The notes: generated by a model not told the origin, from the sequence alone. DNA of 64,000 nucleotides from Paguma larvata (GCA_030068075.1 JAINVK010001250.1:62001-126000), one strand, 5' to 3'; counted from the first letter of the stretch, positions 28,801-35,966 are shown. Numbers and translations are program-made.

Positions 28801-31800
28801 ACATCTGTTCCAAAGTGAGTATTTTTAACCGTAACATTTTTGTATTAATGTTTGTCCTCATCAGCTTGGGCTGACATAACAAAATACCATAGACTGGGGG
28901 CTTTAAACAACAGAAATTTATTTTCTCACCCTTCTGGAGATTGCGTGAAATCAGCGTGCAGTATGGTCAGATTCTGGTGGCAACTCACTTCCAGGCTTGC
29001 AGACAGCCGCCTTCTTTCTCTCTGTGTCTTCACATGGCAGGCAGAGAGGACCAGTCCCTCTTTCTCTGTTTAAAAGGACACTAATCCCTCTGTGGGGGCC
29101 CCACCCTCATCACCTCAGATAAATCTAGTTACTCCCAAAGCCACATCTTCAGAGAGCATCGCACTGGGGGGGTAGGGCTTCAACATGTGGACTTTAGGAG
29201 CTCACACACATTCATCCCACAGCAGAGGGGTTGTTGGAGCCAGCAGAGAGTCGCACGTACAGTTCCCAGCAGCCTGTCACGGGCACTGGCACTCGGATTG
29301 CTGCATAATTATCCTCTTTAACAAATGTTCAAAGCAAAAATCACCAATTCCATAGAAATTTATAGGAAATTACATTGTTCACTTGTGCTGTTTAGAAATC
29401 ATTTTCTGTCGTTTTTTAGAATTAAGAAAAATATCACAGAAGATCATTTTCCCAGAAAGTCTTCAACTGTTGCGTGAGTACTTGGGAGTGGGGAGCAGTC
29501 ATTTGAAACATTCTTTTCCCTAAACATTCCTTTTATTGTAAATTAGTATGTGTGCTGTGATTAACTAAAGCCCTAATGTTAAACATCGTAATTGATCTGT
29601 TACTCCTTTGTGGCAGGTCTTTGTTTCTTTATCAGATTACATGTAAGTCAGTAGCATTTGTCACATCTTGACCCCCACTAAGAAGTGGGACCACCCCGAG
29701 TCACTTCCATTACTCCCCTCAGTGTCCAGTGGTTTTCAAGAAGCACAATGAATTAAATGAATGATGTCAACTTTTAATGGCTGGATTCTTGGTAGCACAG
29801 TCAGATGATATTGTTGTGTTCTGGCTCCTTGTGGAAATCCATGATGGCCCTAGACCTTACTGTTTTAGGCCCTCTTGGGATACTCAGAATCCTAGCTGAG
29901 TCACTCATAAACCGTGTGCCACCGATTCAGTAGTTTACCTGTTTAAGCCTATTGTTTTATCTGTTCAATGGGACATGCCGCCATTTTCACAGGATAGCTC
30001 TACTACCAATTAATACATGAAGAGGGCTTGTCGCAGTGCTTGGCAGTTAATGGGGGCTTAATAAATTATAGGTATATTTTTTTACTTAATAATGTTTTTG
30101 GTTTTGTTATTTTACTTATAATTTATATATAAGTAAATATAATTTAAATTTAAATTTGAGTATTTATAAGTAAATCTACTTTATAACTGAAATTCATAAT
30201 CGACTTTTTCTGGAGATAGTAATACTGTAAATACCTCTTCTTGAGGCATTGCGTGTATATTGTAGAGACAATATGAACTATATATAAAAAACTATATAGT
30301 TATATATAACTATATATAAATATGTATAATTTATATATATATATATATATATATAGTTAAAGACAGTATATAAATTTTTTTTTAGCATTTTTATTTTATT
30401 TTTTGAGAGACATAGAGACAGAACGTGAGCAGGGGAAGGGCAGAGAGAGAGGGAGATGCAGAATCCGAAGCAGGCTCCGGGCTCTGAGCTGTCAGCACAG
30501 AGCCCGACGCGGGGCTCAAACTCACAGACGGTGAGATCATGACCTGAGCCGAAGTCGGCCGCCTAACCGACTGCGCCACCCAGGCGCCCCTAGAGACAGT
30601 ATACAGTAGAGGCAATAAAAGTGATTTACGCTTCAAAAGCACATTTCATGTACATAATCTCAAAGGAGGAGCCTTATTTCATGGAATGTCATATAACAAC
30701 ATTGTCTGAAATTTAAACACTCAAAGAATATTCTTTTTTTTGAGAGAGAGAGAGAGTAGTGGAGGGGCAGAGGGAGAAAGGGAATCCTTTTTTTTTTTTT
30801 AATGTTTATTTATCTATTTTGAGAGAGAGCCAGAGCGAGAGAGGGGCAGAGAGAGAGGGAGAGAGAGAATCTCTAGCAGACTCCATGCTGTCGGCGCAGA
30901 GCCCAACTTGGAGCTCATTCTCATGAACCTGTGAGCTCATGACCTGAGCTGAAATCAAGAGTCAGACACTTAACCGACTGAGCCACTCAGGCGCCCCTAA
31001 GCGCTCAAAGAATATTCTTAAATGAACAGACACTACTCTGAACTTCTCACTTTAAAATGGGATGCTATTTCAAAAGGCGTCTCGTTGTAAATCCTGAAAT
31101 GTGAAAACAGTGCCGTTTGGGTTTTCTTCTGTTTAGGACTCCGCCCTTCAGCTCAGAGGAAGAGTTAGACGGCGAGGACCTCCTCCAGGCGTGCGTATCC
31201 CCAGACGTACTTCTCGTGCAGTCATCCAAAAGCAACAAGGGTAGCTTTGGAAAGAACACTGTCAAAAGTGACACTGACTGGACCGAGGATAGTGAAATCG
31301 AGGACTCCGATAGTTCTCCCAAGCCCACAGGTGAGCTGCTGTCATTGAAAATCCTTTAGGAAATTTTGTTTAGGACAGTGGTTCCCAACTAGGGGTACGA
31401 AGCACTGGGAGTCTGAGCTGGGAAAGTGCTCAAGGAAAGAAAACGGGGCTAATCCAAAAGCTCCTGTTGCCTACGGAAGATGGACAAGGCATAGCGACTA
31501 ATTGCCGTGCAAGTGGAAGGCGAGGAAGGAGTCGGGGATGTCTAAGCAAATCGGTTTCCTAGGGCTCTCGGAACAAAGTACCACACGCCTTGTGGCTTAA
31601 AACAGAAATTTATTGTCTCCGTTCCAGAAGCTGGAAGGCTAAAATCAAGAGTAGCAAGGTTGGGTCTTTGTGAGGGAAAGATCTGGTGTGAGCCTCTGTC
31701 TGTCTGGATGTCCGTCCTGTCTGTCTGGATGGCCATCTGGTCTCTGTATCTCGTCACACCACCTTGCCCCGGTTCATCTATCTTGTGTCTGAATTTCCCG

Positions 31801-34800
31801 TTTTTATGACACTAGTCATACTGGATCATGTCCATCCCGCTCCCCCCCCAGGACCTCACTTTAATTTGATTACCCCTTTAAAGGCCTTATCTAGAAATAA
31901 GATCACATTCTAAAATATTGGAGCTGAGGACATCAACACATGCACGTGGAGGGATAGAACTCCGCCCACACACCGGGTGCCCGTGAGAACGGCTGTTCTT
32001 ACACACCGTGCTGCCTTTGAAGGTGGGGCAGCTCTAGGGGAACAGAAGAGCCGAGTGTGGGGCTGCTGATAATTTGAAGAGAAGTGGGGCCTGAGGGTCA
32101 TTTCTTAATGGTTTGGTTTTTTTTTTTGAGAGCAGGAGAGACAAAACATGAGCGGGGGAGGGGCAGAGAGAGGGGGAGACCCAGAATCCGAAGCAGGCTC
32201 CAGGCCCCGGGCTGTCAACACACAGCCGGACGTGGGGCTCAAACCCACAGACCGTGAGATCATGACCTGAGCCGAAGTCGGACTCTTAACCGACTGAGCC
32301 ACCCGGGCGCCCCTAAGGGTCATTTCTTAAAAAAGAAGTTCTGTTTACAGCAGTTTAAAAATTATATATTTTAAACATATCAGATATAATTAATGTATTG
32401 TATACAATTTATATGTTCATATAATTATGTAAAATATAATTAATTTCAAAATAATTGTTTTTGAAAATACCCATGTGAATAGTCCACTTCTACAGACTAC
32501 CTCACTGAAATGAACGTTTCTGACCAGAACTTGAACGAGACCATCCTTCTTTGATTTCAAATGAAAATTTTATTGCTTCTAGTCTAGGAGACTGTGATCT
32601 TTTTAAAAGGAAGTATCCCCGATATAAATCAATTGGTTTTAATTTAATAAATATGATTATTGCAAAGCATAGATTCCTTCAAAGTCGCCCATAAAGTTAT
32701 TTTGGAACCAAACACAGACAATGATTTTTTTTTAACTGTACTTATTTCCTGTTGGTCACAGGAATTTCCATTAAAACACTAACCGAAAAAGTTGAAAAGA
32801 CAGTTTCAAATCACGGAAATGTGAATAAGCCATTTGGTGGGATTAACATCGCTGAGGCGTTCGTCAAGAAAGAATCGAAAGAGGAACTGAAGGTGAAATC
32901 ACTTTTGTTTGCTAGACACACACAGAGAAATTCATCTTTTAATGAATTATCCTTAATAATTATGTGGTTTTTGTAGTGAAATATTAAACAAATCTAACTA
33001 TTTGGTGTAGCCAGAGATTGGGACTTTTACCTTACCTTGTTTGCCATATTACATTTCTTCCCATTCCATAGAGAATCGAAGATACTGGAATGCTAACTGG
33101 TAATAAGGCAACATATGGTTATCACATTTTACAGGTGTTCAGATGGCTGTCCGTGTCTGGCTTGACACCTGCAGGGGGTAGATGGTTTGTACACAGAAAC
33201 GTGTGACCAGCTTTAACCTGGGGCCTCAGATCCAAGTCTGTGGCATGACCTGACAGTAAGATGGGGACCTGTCGAGGTCTGGCCCCACTTGGGAGCTGGA
33301 GTCGGTGGAGAAATGCATCAGGGAGATGAGGGCAGAGCCCGAGCTTTTCTCCCTGAATGGAGGAGAGGCCCCGACACATGCCGAGAGGTCCCAACACCAG
33401 GGCACCAGAAGTGTGTCCGTGGATGGAGAGCACCTGTTGTATTTCTGGGAGCTGCTCATCTGTGTTGACTGGGTCTTCCAGGGGGTCACCAGGTCACCGC
33501 TTGCTTAGAGTTAGCTCTTCTCCTGCCCATCTGTGGACCCAGAGCATTTTGTCAAACTACCTAATTAGTGTGATTTGTGTTGTACAAGCCAAAAGTGACA
33601 AAAAGTCATCACTCAAGCAAGAGAAAGCTAATGTGTCTTCGCAGAAATGTGTGCTCCTTCAGTTGGGGCCTCTTCTGCAGGGCCCTTGTGTGGCGTCTCT
33701 CGCAGTTCAGCGTCACGTCATCACAGAGGTAAGAGTCCCAGACCCTGCCTCGTTCCTGCCTGGGGAGCACCCTTACTTTACTACTACAACATAGTGTTTC
33801 TGGGATTTTCAAAACTCAGGGTGGGAAGGGTAGGTAGGAAGCATACATTTCCATGGCAAAGAAAACAAAAAACAGAAACCAAAAAACCAATGAAAGAGGT
33901 GGTTCCGTCTGCTTTCAAAACAGCTTTCCAAGTTCATTTCCTTGCCTTCCAGAAACGACCAGATGGGCGATCCTCCATGATTCCCCAAGTTCAAATCGTT
34001 CTGTGGCGGCAGCTGTCTCGCCGAGAGAACGCCCGAGGGGCGCTAGCCTGCCGCGTCTTTACGAAACGTTCATTACTCTCCATTTCCTTTAGTGCGCAGA
34101 CGTGGATGACGACGACTGGGACGTGTCGTCCTTAGAGGAAGAAAAATCTTTGGGGAAGAAAACGGGGAAAGAACAGATGGAGCCTCTGCCTTTGAAGAAT
34201 GAGCCAAATTCTACTCAAGTGCCAAATGCCTGGGCTGCATCTAATCTCAAGGGGCCGAAGGGAGAAGGTTTGCTTCTTTAGTGTCTTGCGGGAACTCGGT
34301 CCATTTTCCAATTATTCGTGCTTCCTCCTCATAAATAGCTAATTAAACTTCGTTAGCATCTCTTAAAAGTATCTTGATCTTTATGTTATTTTAAAAAGGA
34401 CTAAATGTGCACAACTTCTGATCGGTATCTATCTTTGGATTTTAATTTTATTACTTTAATTTTAATATTATTTTTGAGAACTCCCATATGAATATTCATG
34501 CTTCATGCAGACGCCTCACAGAAATTAGAATTTCCGATCACACACCTAAGTGGGGCCATTCTTCTGGCCAGTCTTCCTGTATTAAACTGTTCACATATCA
34601 AATGTTTTTCTTTATTTAATTTGAAGATTTCTCTTGCAACATGGTAGCCAGTGGGATGAAATTACAAATGAAAATTTGAGTTGACATTGTTCTCGGATGA
34701 GACCTACCTAGCGTCTGGCTAAGTCCAAGAACTTAAGTTTCAATATATGTTTAATTTTTTAAATTATAAAATGTAATCTGTATTTTTTAATTGAAGAAAT

Positions 34801-35966
34801 TCTTGCACATGGTGAAAGCCAAGGGGAACAGAAGGGCTTCTCCGTGCCCCCCTCACGTCCTGCAGCGCCTGCCGTCAGGTCTGCGTGGTGCCGCGAGGAC
34901 GCCCACGTCTGAGTAGTGGGTTACACTAGTGTCCAGACTCATCAGCTGGAGACATTAACTGTTGATGTCCTAATACAGCTGGGGGTTGGCTCATTTCCTC
35001 CCCTCAGTACCCCTCTCATGACCCCTCTTCAGGGCCTTCAGGCCCCTATTTGTAACTTTCATACATGCAGATCTCTCCCATCTGTCGTTTCCATTTTCAC
35101 CAGGATCTCTTGCCATCTCCTTCTGTAAGCAAGAGGAGCCGTTGCTATGTCCGCCCTTCAAGTCACCTTTTCTCCTTTTCTCTCCTCCGCAGTGTGAGCT
35201 GTGCCTTTTCTTCCACACTGTGCCCGTCACTAGGTTGTCCGTGCTGTCTGAAGGTTGATTCTGACAGTCACAACCTGATGACCGTGTATACATTACAGTG
35301 ACTGTACATACACGGGGCCAAGAGGATGCTCTGAATATATTCGTCCCTTTCTCTTTTCCCCGTGGCATGACCTCACGCCCCTCAAAGAAAACCTGTCTAG
35401 AGGACACTCAAGTGGCAATCTCTGCACGACACCATTTTAGTGGCTCAAAATACTTCTTAACTAAGATCATATTGAAGCCCATGTACCCTAGAAAATCCAT
35501 TTTTTTAACCATTTAATTCCCACTTGGCTTATTATAATTTTATTCTCCTTTCTTTATACCCCACTCAGAGTCCATAATAATGACAAAAAAAAATAATAAT
35601 AATAATGACAAAACATTAGCGAGCAGTCAGGACCCAGACCCTGTGCTGAGTGCAGGGAAGGAGAGATGCTGTGTGGAAGCCTCCACGTGAGGGTCCGGTG
35701 AGGGTATCCTGGAAATGTGGCCATTCTGTGGCCAGACCGCACGCCACTCCCTCCACAGCCCTTGGGCACCGGGGCGTGTGGGTGGGTGAACAGACACAGG
35801 CACCGATGCTATGGGTTTTTATGGGCTCGTCGATGTGTTTGTTTGACCACTCTGGCCTCCTCTTCCTCCTCCTCTCTCTCCCTCCACAGGACTTCAAGAT
35901 GAATCAAGCACACTGAAAAGCAGCTTAGTAACTGTGACTGATTGGAGTGACTCTTCAGATGTGTGA
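2888..35966 (+). CDS. DZIP1: DZIP1, DAZ-interacting zinc finger protein 1 (3' part, 15 exons)
   Basis: Joined coding exons are 2888-3025, 6239-6301, 13124-13264, 13716-13764, 14934-14990, 17077-17133, 22047-22106, 27543-27682, 28228-28390, 28682-28814, 29420-29473, 31137-31330, 32762-32892, 34093-34267 and 35890-35966. Every junction is AG/GT and the phases agree throughout, giving 543 residues and a TGA stop. The peptide matches mammalian DZIP1 as I remember it, from the long coiled-coil region to the acidic Ser/Asp-rich tail ending SDSSDV. The human protein is about 867 residues, so about 320 N-terminal residues, including the C2H2 finger, lie left of the window. Family knowledge: DZIP1 (Iguana in zebrafish) acts at centrioles and basal bodies in ciliogenesis and Hedgehog signalling and was first found as a DAZ partner. 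No frameshift or internal stop is seen, so the gene appears intact here. Confidence 0.96.
3026..3590. other. Intron stretch with nothing recognised
   Basis: Unique-looking DZIP1 intron sequence. No repeat family, RNA gene or exon was identified by eye. Confidence 0.5.
3595..4590 (+). mobile_element. L1, 5'-truncated (ORF2 C-terminus and 3' UTR)
   Basis: About 1 kb sense-oriented L1. Residual ORF2 reading frames include [19 protein letters not shown] at 4107-4170, the usual L1 ORF2 C-terminal text. They are followed by the carnivore L1 3' UTR (GAGGCGAACCATAAGAGACC) and an A-rich end. Stops and frameshifts show it is dead. Confidence 0.93.
4600..5336. other. Intron stretch, possibly degenerate L2
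   Basis: A C/T-rich open stretch gives a 173-codon frame, but its text (CCAGCAGCCAGAGTCC, CTCCTGGACC) looks like degraded L2 rather than protein. Nothing else was recognised. Confidence 0.35.
5356..5573 (+). mobile_element. CAN-SINE with perfect 19-bp TSD
   Basis: AGAAACCTTGGTGTTTCTT occurs at 5337-5355 and 5574-5592. The undiverged duplication points to a relatively recent insertion. Confidence 0.95.
5671..5900 (+). mobile_element. CAN-SINE
   Basis: GGGGTGCCTGGATGGCTCAG head through a CT-rich tail and A-rich end. It is flanked by AAATTTTATTGG-like repeats and sits at the edge of a hAT-like fragment. Confidence 0.93.
5905..6062. mobile_element. hAT-type DNA transposon fragment
   Basis: Text TTATTGGAACATAGCCATG through TTTGCTGACCCCTGCC matches a common mammalian hAT element end. 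The exact family is not assigned. Confidence 0.6.
6239..6301 (+). CDS. DZIP1: DZIP1 exon B
   Basis: This exon has 21 codons, phase 0 to 0, with acceptor ATTGCAG and donor GTAAGC. It encodes ESKWTARVQ followed by a basic stretch ending HKKEKGR, continuing the heptad-like coiled-coil segment. Confidence 0.95.
6645..6871 (-). mobile_element. CAN-SINE
   Basis: T-rich tail, AGCAGGGGAGGGGCAAAGAG body, ending in the head CGCCCAGACACCCC. Confidence 0.93.
7240..7350 (-). mobile_element. MLT1-type MaLR LTR fragment
   Basis: GCTGCTGTGACAACATACAG then GGCTGGGTGGCTC and AGTTCTGGGGCTC are the antisense 3' end of an MLT1 LTR. It may continue, unrecognisably degraded, to about 7560. No retroviral coding sequence is present. 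Confidence 0.65.
7696..7928 (+). mobile_element. CAN-SINE
   Basis: Near-consensus copy with a long (CT)n run at 7861-7890. The TSD is AAAGGACCCTGTG / AAAGAACCCTGTG. Confidence 0.95.
8301..8514 (-). mobile_element. CAN-SINE
   Basis: Full length. It has a small internal duplication (GAAGTCGAAGTCGG) in the region that precedes the head. Confidence 0.94.
8605..8970 (-). mobile_element. MLT1A-like MaLR LTR
   Basis: Nearly full-length antisense LTR: GCTGCTATAACAAAATGCC, GTTCTGGAGGCTGGGAAG, CATGAGGACCCTACCC, CCTCCTAATACCATCACATG. This is a solo LTR of an ancient retrovirus-like element with no coding capacity. Confidence 0.88.
9130..9297 (+). mobile_element. L2 3' end
   Basis: GCCAGGGAGGGACTCTGTCT followed by ATTGGCATTCATTAAATATT and TGCCGAATGAA is typical L2 3' terminal text. 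Confidence 0.6.
9585..9720. mobile_element. MER5-like hAT MITE
   Basis: Begins near AGTAGTTCCTAACC and ends TTTCGAACCACTG, terminal text like MER5-type elements, with a GCCCAGCTCCACTC core. Degenerate. Confidence 0.45.
9721..10960. other. Intron stretch with nothing recognised
   Basis: About 1.2 kb of DZIP1 intron. Frames of about 130 codons at 10248-10910 overlap on both strands and resemble no known protein or repeat. Confidence 0.4.
10965..11820 (-). mobile_element. Old L1 (L1M), ORF2 C-terminus and 3' end
   Basis: Minus-strand frame over 11305-11832 has L1 ORF2-like text ([23 protein letters not shown]) with divergence and breaks. The 3' UTR lies toward 10965 next to a T run. Confidence 0.9.
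11834..12039 (-). mobile_element. CAN-SINE
   Basis: Full copy inserted at the edge of the L1. TSD is GTTGCCATTA / GTTGCTATTA. Confidence 0.94.
12135..12325 (+). mobile_element. MIR
   Basis: Spaced MIR-like text: CTGTCTGAGTTTGGGC, AACTTTACCTCTCTAGACC, then CCCGTCTATACAGTGG. Confidence 0.55.
12326..13090. other. Intron stretch with nothing recognised
   Basis: DZIP1 intron upstream of exon C. It ends in a long T tract (13104-13119) that serves as the exon's pyrimidine tract. Confidence 0.4.
13124..13264 (+). CDS. DZIP1: DZIP1 exon C
   Basis: This exon has 47 codons, phase 0 to 0, behind a long T-rich tract ending TTTCCAG, with donor GTATTT. It encodes [12 protein letters not shown] through IITQRQQ, a charged, Leu/Ile-spaced helix typical of the DZIP1 coiled coil. 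Confidence 0.96.
13716..13764 (+). CDS. DZIP1: DZIP1 exon D
   Basis: This 49-base exon runs from phase 0 to phase 1. The acceptor is CTTTGCAG and the donor GTGAGT. It encodes [16 protein letters not shown] and the first base of a glycine codon, the transition from coiled coil to a proline-rich linker. Confidence 0.93.
14050..14240 (+). mobile_element. MIR
   Basis: CTCTGCCTCGGTTTCCTCAG, CTACCTCATAGGCTGC and AGTGCCCCTGTTAAACACTGG follow the order of MIR. Confidence 0.7.
14934..14990 (+). CDS. DZIP1: DZIP1 exon E (57 nt, phase 1-1)
   Basis: The acceptor ATTTCAG and donor GTAAGT bound a 57-base exon that could be skipped without shifting frame. It encodes [18 protein letters not shown] in the Pro/Ala-rich linker. 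It has the same length and phase as the next exon and aligns weakly with it (see findings). Confidence 0.93.
15935..16032. mobile_element. hAT-type fragment
   Basis: CCAATAAAACTTTATTTACA then GTCCATGGGTTATCC. Same style of element end as 5905-6062. Confidence 0.5.
16432..16920 (+). mobile_element. Old L1 (L1M) 3' end, sense
   Basis: TATTCACAACAGCCAAAAAG, CCATCTCTAATGAATGGAT and the GGGATCAGTGCTTGCCAGGG text of an L1M 3' end, with degraded ORF2 remnants. Confidence 0.85.
17077..17133 (+). CDS. DZIP1: DZIP1 exon F (57 nt, phase 1-1, probably alternative)
   Basis: The acceptor TGTTTCAG and donor GTAAGT bound another 57-base phase 1-1 exon, encoding [19 protein letters not shown]. Human DZIP1 isoforms of 867 and 848 residues differ by 19 residues (from memory). 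That fits skipping a 57-nt exon such as this one or exon E. Confidence 0.92.
17134..19660. other. Intron stretch with nothing recognised
   Basis: About 2.5 kb of unique-looking DZIP1 intron. Short open frames here have no recognisable domains. Confidence 0.4.
19670..19850 (+). mobile_element. MIR (degraded)
   Basis: GAGCCTGGACCCTGAAGG, GTCTGGATTCCTAGTTGACT and GACAAATGGGGAGAGCAG parallel MIR. Confidence 0.5.
20464..20625 (-). mobile_element. L1 3' end fragment
   Basis: TACTGAGGTATAATTGACCT, GGTGTACAACATAATGATTT and ACATCCATCACCACAC are antisense L1 3' UTR text. Confidence 0.8.
20626..22040. other. Intron stretch with nothing recognised
   Basis: Unique-looking sequence. A 176-codon frame at 21047-21577 lies in GC-rich DNA and overlaps an antisense frame. 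It shows no recognised protein features. Confidence 0.4.
22047..22106 (+). CDS. DZIP1: DZIP1 exon G
   Basis: This 60-base exon, phase 1-1, has acceptor CAATAG and donor GTAACC. It encodes [20 protein letters not shown], ending in an acidic run. Confidence 0.94.
22830..23052 (-). mobile_element. CAN-SINE
   Basis: Full length, antisense to DZIP1, ending in a degraded head (CACCTAGAGGCCCCC). Confidence 0.94.
23202..23423 (-). mobile_element. CAN-SINE
   Basis: Full length. TSD is CGCATTGTGCATTTTC / CGCAATGTGTATTTTC. Confidence 0.95.
24160..24310 (-). mobile_element. MIR (degraded)
   Basis: GGGGCTGGAACTCAAGTCTAG preceded by GCTTGCCCCAAACTGC resembles antisense MIR. Confidence 0.45.
24609..24798 (-). 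mobile_element. CAN-SINE with internal deletion
   Basis: The segment between ACGCAGGATC and CAGGCTCTGAG is shortened. TSD is TGCCTTAATATTTT / TGCCTTAAATATTTT. Confidence 0.93.
25489..25716 (-). mobile_element. CAN-SINE
   Basis: Full copy with a local repeat (ACGCTTAACGCTTAACCGCTTAAC) just before the head. Confidence 0.93.
25720..26840. other. Intron stretch with nothing recognised
   Basis: AT-rich DZIP1 intron. No element or exon was identified. Confidence 0.4.
26842..26955 (-). mobile_element. CAN-SINE, 5'-truncated
   Basis: Tail and body only. The sequence breaks off at CTGCACTGTCAGTACATA, so the tRNA-like head is missing. Confidence 0.88.
27128..27497 (-). mobile_element. L1 3' UTR (carnivore type)
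   Basis: TTAAATCCAAGTTCGTTAAG, CACCCCCCCACCACCTCCAG, TGCGAATGCAATCATTTG and TTTCGCTTAGCACAATACAC are antisense carnivore L1 3' UTR text. It ends about 45 bases before DZIP1 exon H. Confidence 0.88.
27543..27682 (+). CDS. DZIP1: DZIP1 exon H
   Basis: This 140-base exon, phase 1 to 0, has acceptor TATTTCAG and donor GTAAGC. It encodes [16 protein letters not shown] through KLETLGINA. An antisense L1 3' end stops about 45 bases upstream of the acceptor. The frame stays open back into the L1. Confidence 0.96.
27827..27882 (+). repeat. Degenerate (CAGA)n/(CA)n simple repeat
   Basis: AGACAGAGACAGACAGACAG passes into a CACACATACACACAC run, just downstream of exon H. Confidence 0.85.
28053..28143 (+). 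repeat. 91-bp local duplication, copy 1
   Basis: About 95% identical to 29567-29656, about 1.5 kb away. It contains TTTCTTTATCAG then seven bases then GTAAGTCAG. Confidence 0.9.
28228..28390 (+). CDS. DZIP1: DZIP1 exon I
   Basis: This 163-base exon, phase 0 to 1, has acceptor TTCTTCAG and donor GTAAGC. It encodes [14 protein letters not shown] through [11 protein letters not shown]. Several residues differ from the human peptide I recall, but spacing and frame are kept. A 91-bp intronic repeat flanks exons I to K (28053-28143 and 29567-29656). Confidence 0.95.
28682..28814 (+). CDS. DZIP1: DZIP1 exon J
   Basis: This 133-base exon, phase 1 to 2, has acceptor TGTTCCAG and donor GTGAGT. It encodes [13 protein letters not shown] followed by a basic segment, [17 protein letters not shown]. 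Confidence 0.94.
28845..29225 (-). mobile_element. MLT1-type MaLR LTR
   Basis: GACATAACAAAATACCATAG, CAACAGAAATTTATTTTCTC, CTTGCAGACAGCCGCCTTC and CACATTCATCCCACAGCA are antisense MLT1. Solo LTR, non-coding. Confidence 0.88.
29420..29473 (+). CDS. DZIP1: DZIP1 exon K
   Basis: This 54-base exon, phase 2-2, has acceptor TTTTTTAG and donor GTGAGT. It encodes [17 protein letters not shown]. It matches the IKKNVMEDPFPRKSST segment of human DZIP1 as I remember it. Confidence 0.93.
29567..29656 (+). repeat. 91-bp local duplication, copy 2
   Basis: Second copy of the 28053-28143 segment, with about four differences. It lies just after exon K. Confidence 0.9.
29878..30075 (+). mobile_element. MIR
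   Basis: CTGAGTCACTCATAAACCGTG, TTTTATCTGTTCAATGGGAC, CAGTGCTTGGCAGTTAATGG and CTTAATAAATTATAGG follow MIR order. Confidence 0.65.
30270..30362. repeat. (TA)n-rich low-complexity tract
   Basis: Alternating AT/TA runs with palindromic pieces such as CTATATATAACTATATATAA, then an uninterrupted TA run at about 30333-30354. Confidence 0.95.
30374..30590 (-). mobile_element. CAN-SINE
   Basis: Full length. Flanks AAAGACAGTATATA and AGAGACAGTATACA form the TSD, next to the TA tract. Confidence 0.94.
30736..30787 (-). mobile_element. CAN-SINE 3' fragment (part of a dimer)
   Basis: GAGAGAGAGAGAGTAGTGGAGG then GGCAGAGGGAGAAAGGG, abutting the T-rich tail of the next SINE. No tRNA-like head of its own. 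Confidence 0.85.
30788..30997 (-). mobile_element. CAN-SINE (older subtype)
   Basis: Full copy keeping GAAATCAAGAGTCAGACAC before the head. Together with 30736-30787 it is bounded by CTCAAAGAATATTCTT at about 30720 and 31003. Confidence 0.93.
31137..31330 (+). CDS. DZIP1: DZIP1 exon L
   Basis: This 194-base exon, phase 2 to 1, has acceptor TGTTTAG and donor GTGAGC. It encodes [18 protein letters not shown], a variable segment, then [15 protein letters not shown] and the acidic [13 protein letters not shown]. It is rich in Ser, Glu and Asp, as in other mammalian DZIP1 C-terminal regions. Confidence 0.95.
31545..31950 (-). mobile_element. MLT1/MST-type MaLR LTR
   Basis: AACAAAGTACCACACGCC, GCTTAAAACAGAAATTTATTG, TTAAAGGCCTTATCTAG and GAGGACATCAACACATG are antisense MaLR LTR text. 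Degraded and non-coding. Confidence 0.75.
32109..32314 (-). mobile_element. CAN-SINE
   Basis: Full copy. TSD is AGGGTCATTTCTTAA on both sides (32094 and 32316 regions), identical, so fairly recent. Confidence 0.95.
32340..32460. repeat. AT-rich low-complexity tract
   Basis: Over 85% A+T with repeated ATAATTAAT and TATATTTT motifs. Confidence 0.75.
32762..32892 (+). CDS. DZIP1: DZIP1 exon M
   Basis: This 131-base exon, phase 1 to 0, has acceptor TGGTCACAG and donor GTGAAA. It encodes [15 protein letters not shown] through [11 protein letters not shown], with alternating acidic and basic residues. Confidence 0.94.
32893..34092. other. Intron M-N, with a candidate cryptic exon
   Basis: No repeat recognised. 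It contains an open, frame-preserving 84-base interval (33645-33728) bounded by AG and GTAAGAG (see findings). Confidence 0.4.
34093..34267 (+). CDS. DZIP1: DZIP1 exon N
   Basis: This 175-base exon, phase 0 to 1, has acceptor TCCTTTAG. It encodes [20 protein letters not shown], the conserved acidic motif, through NLKGPKGE. The donor GTTTGC is weak at +3 to +5, but the join to exon O restores the family's GLQ(D/E)ESSTL sequence. Confidence 0.93.
34268..35889. other. Intron N-O with nothing certain
   Basis: Unique-looking intron with an (ATA)n microsatellite at about 35588-35606. No exon or clear repeat family was identified. Confidence 0.4.
35890..35966 (+). CDS. DZIP1: DZIP1 terminal coding exon O with stop
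   Basis: The acceptor is CCTCCACAG. The exon encodes [20 protein letters not shown] and ends SSDV, then TGA at 35964-35966. The TDWSD-x-SDV terminus is characteristic of DZIP1. Confidence 0.96.
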
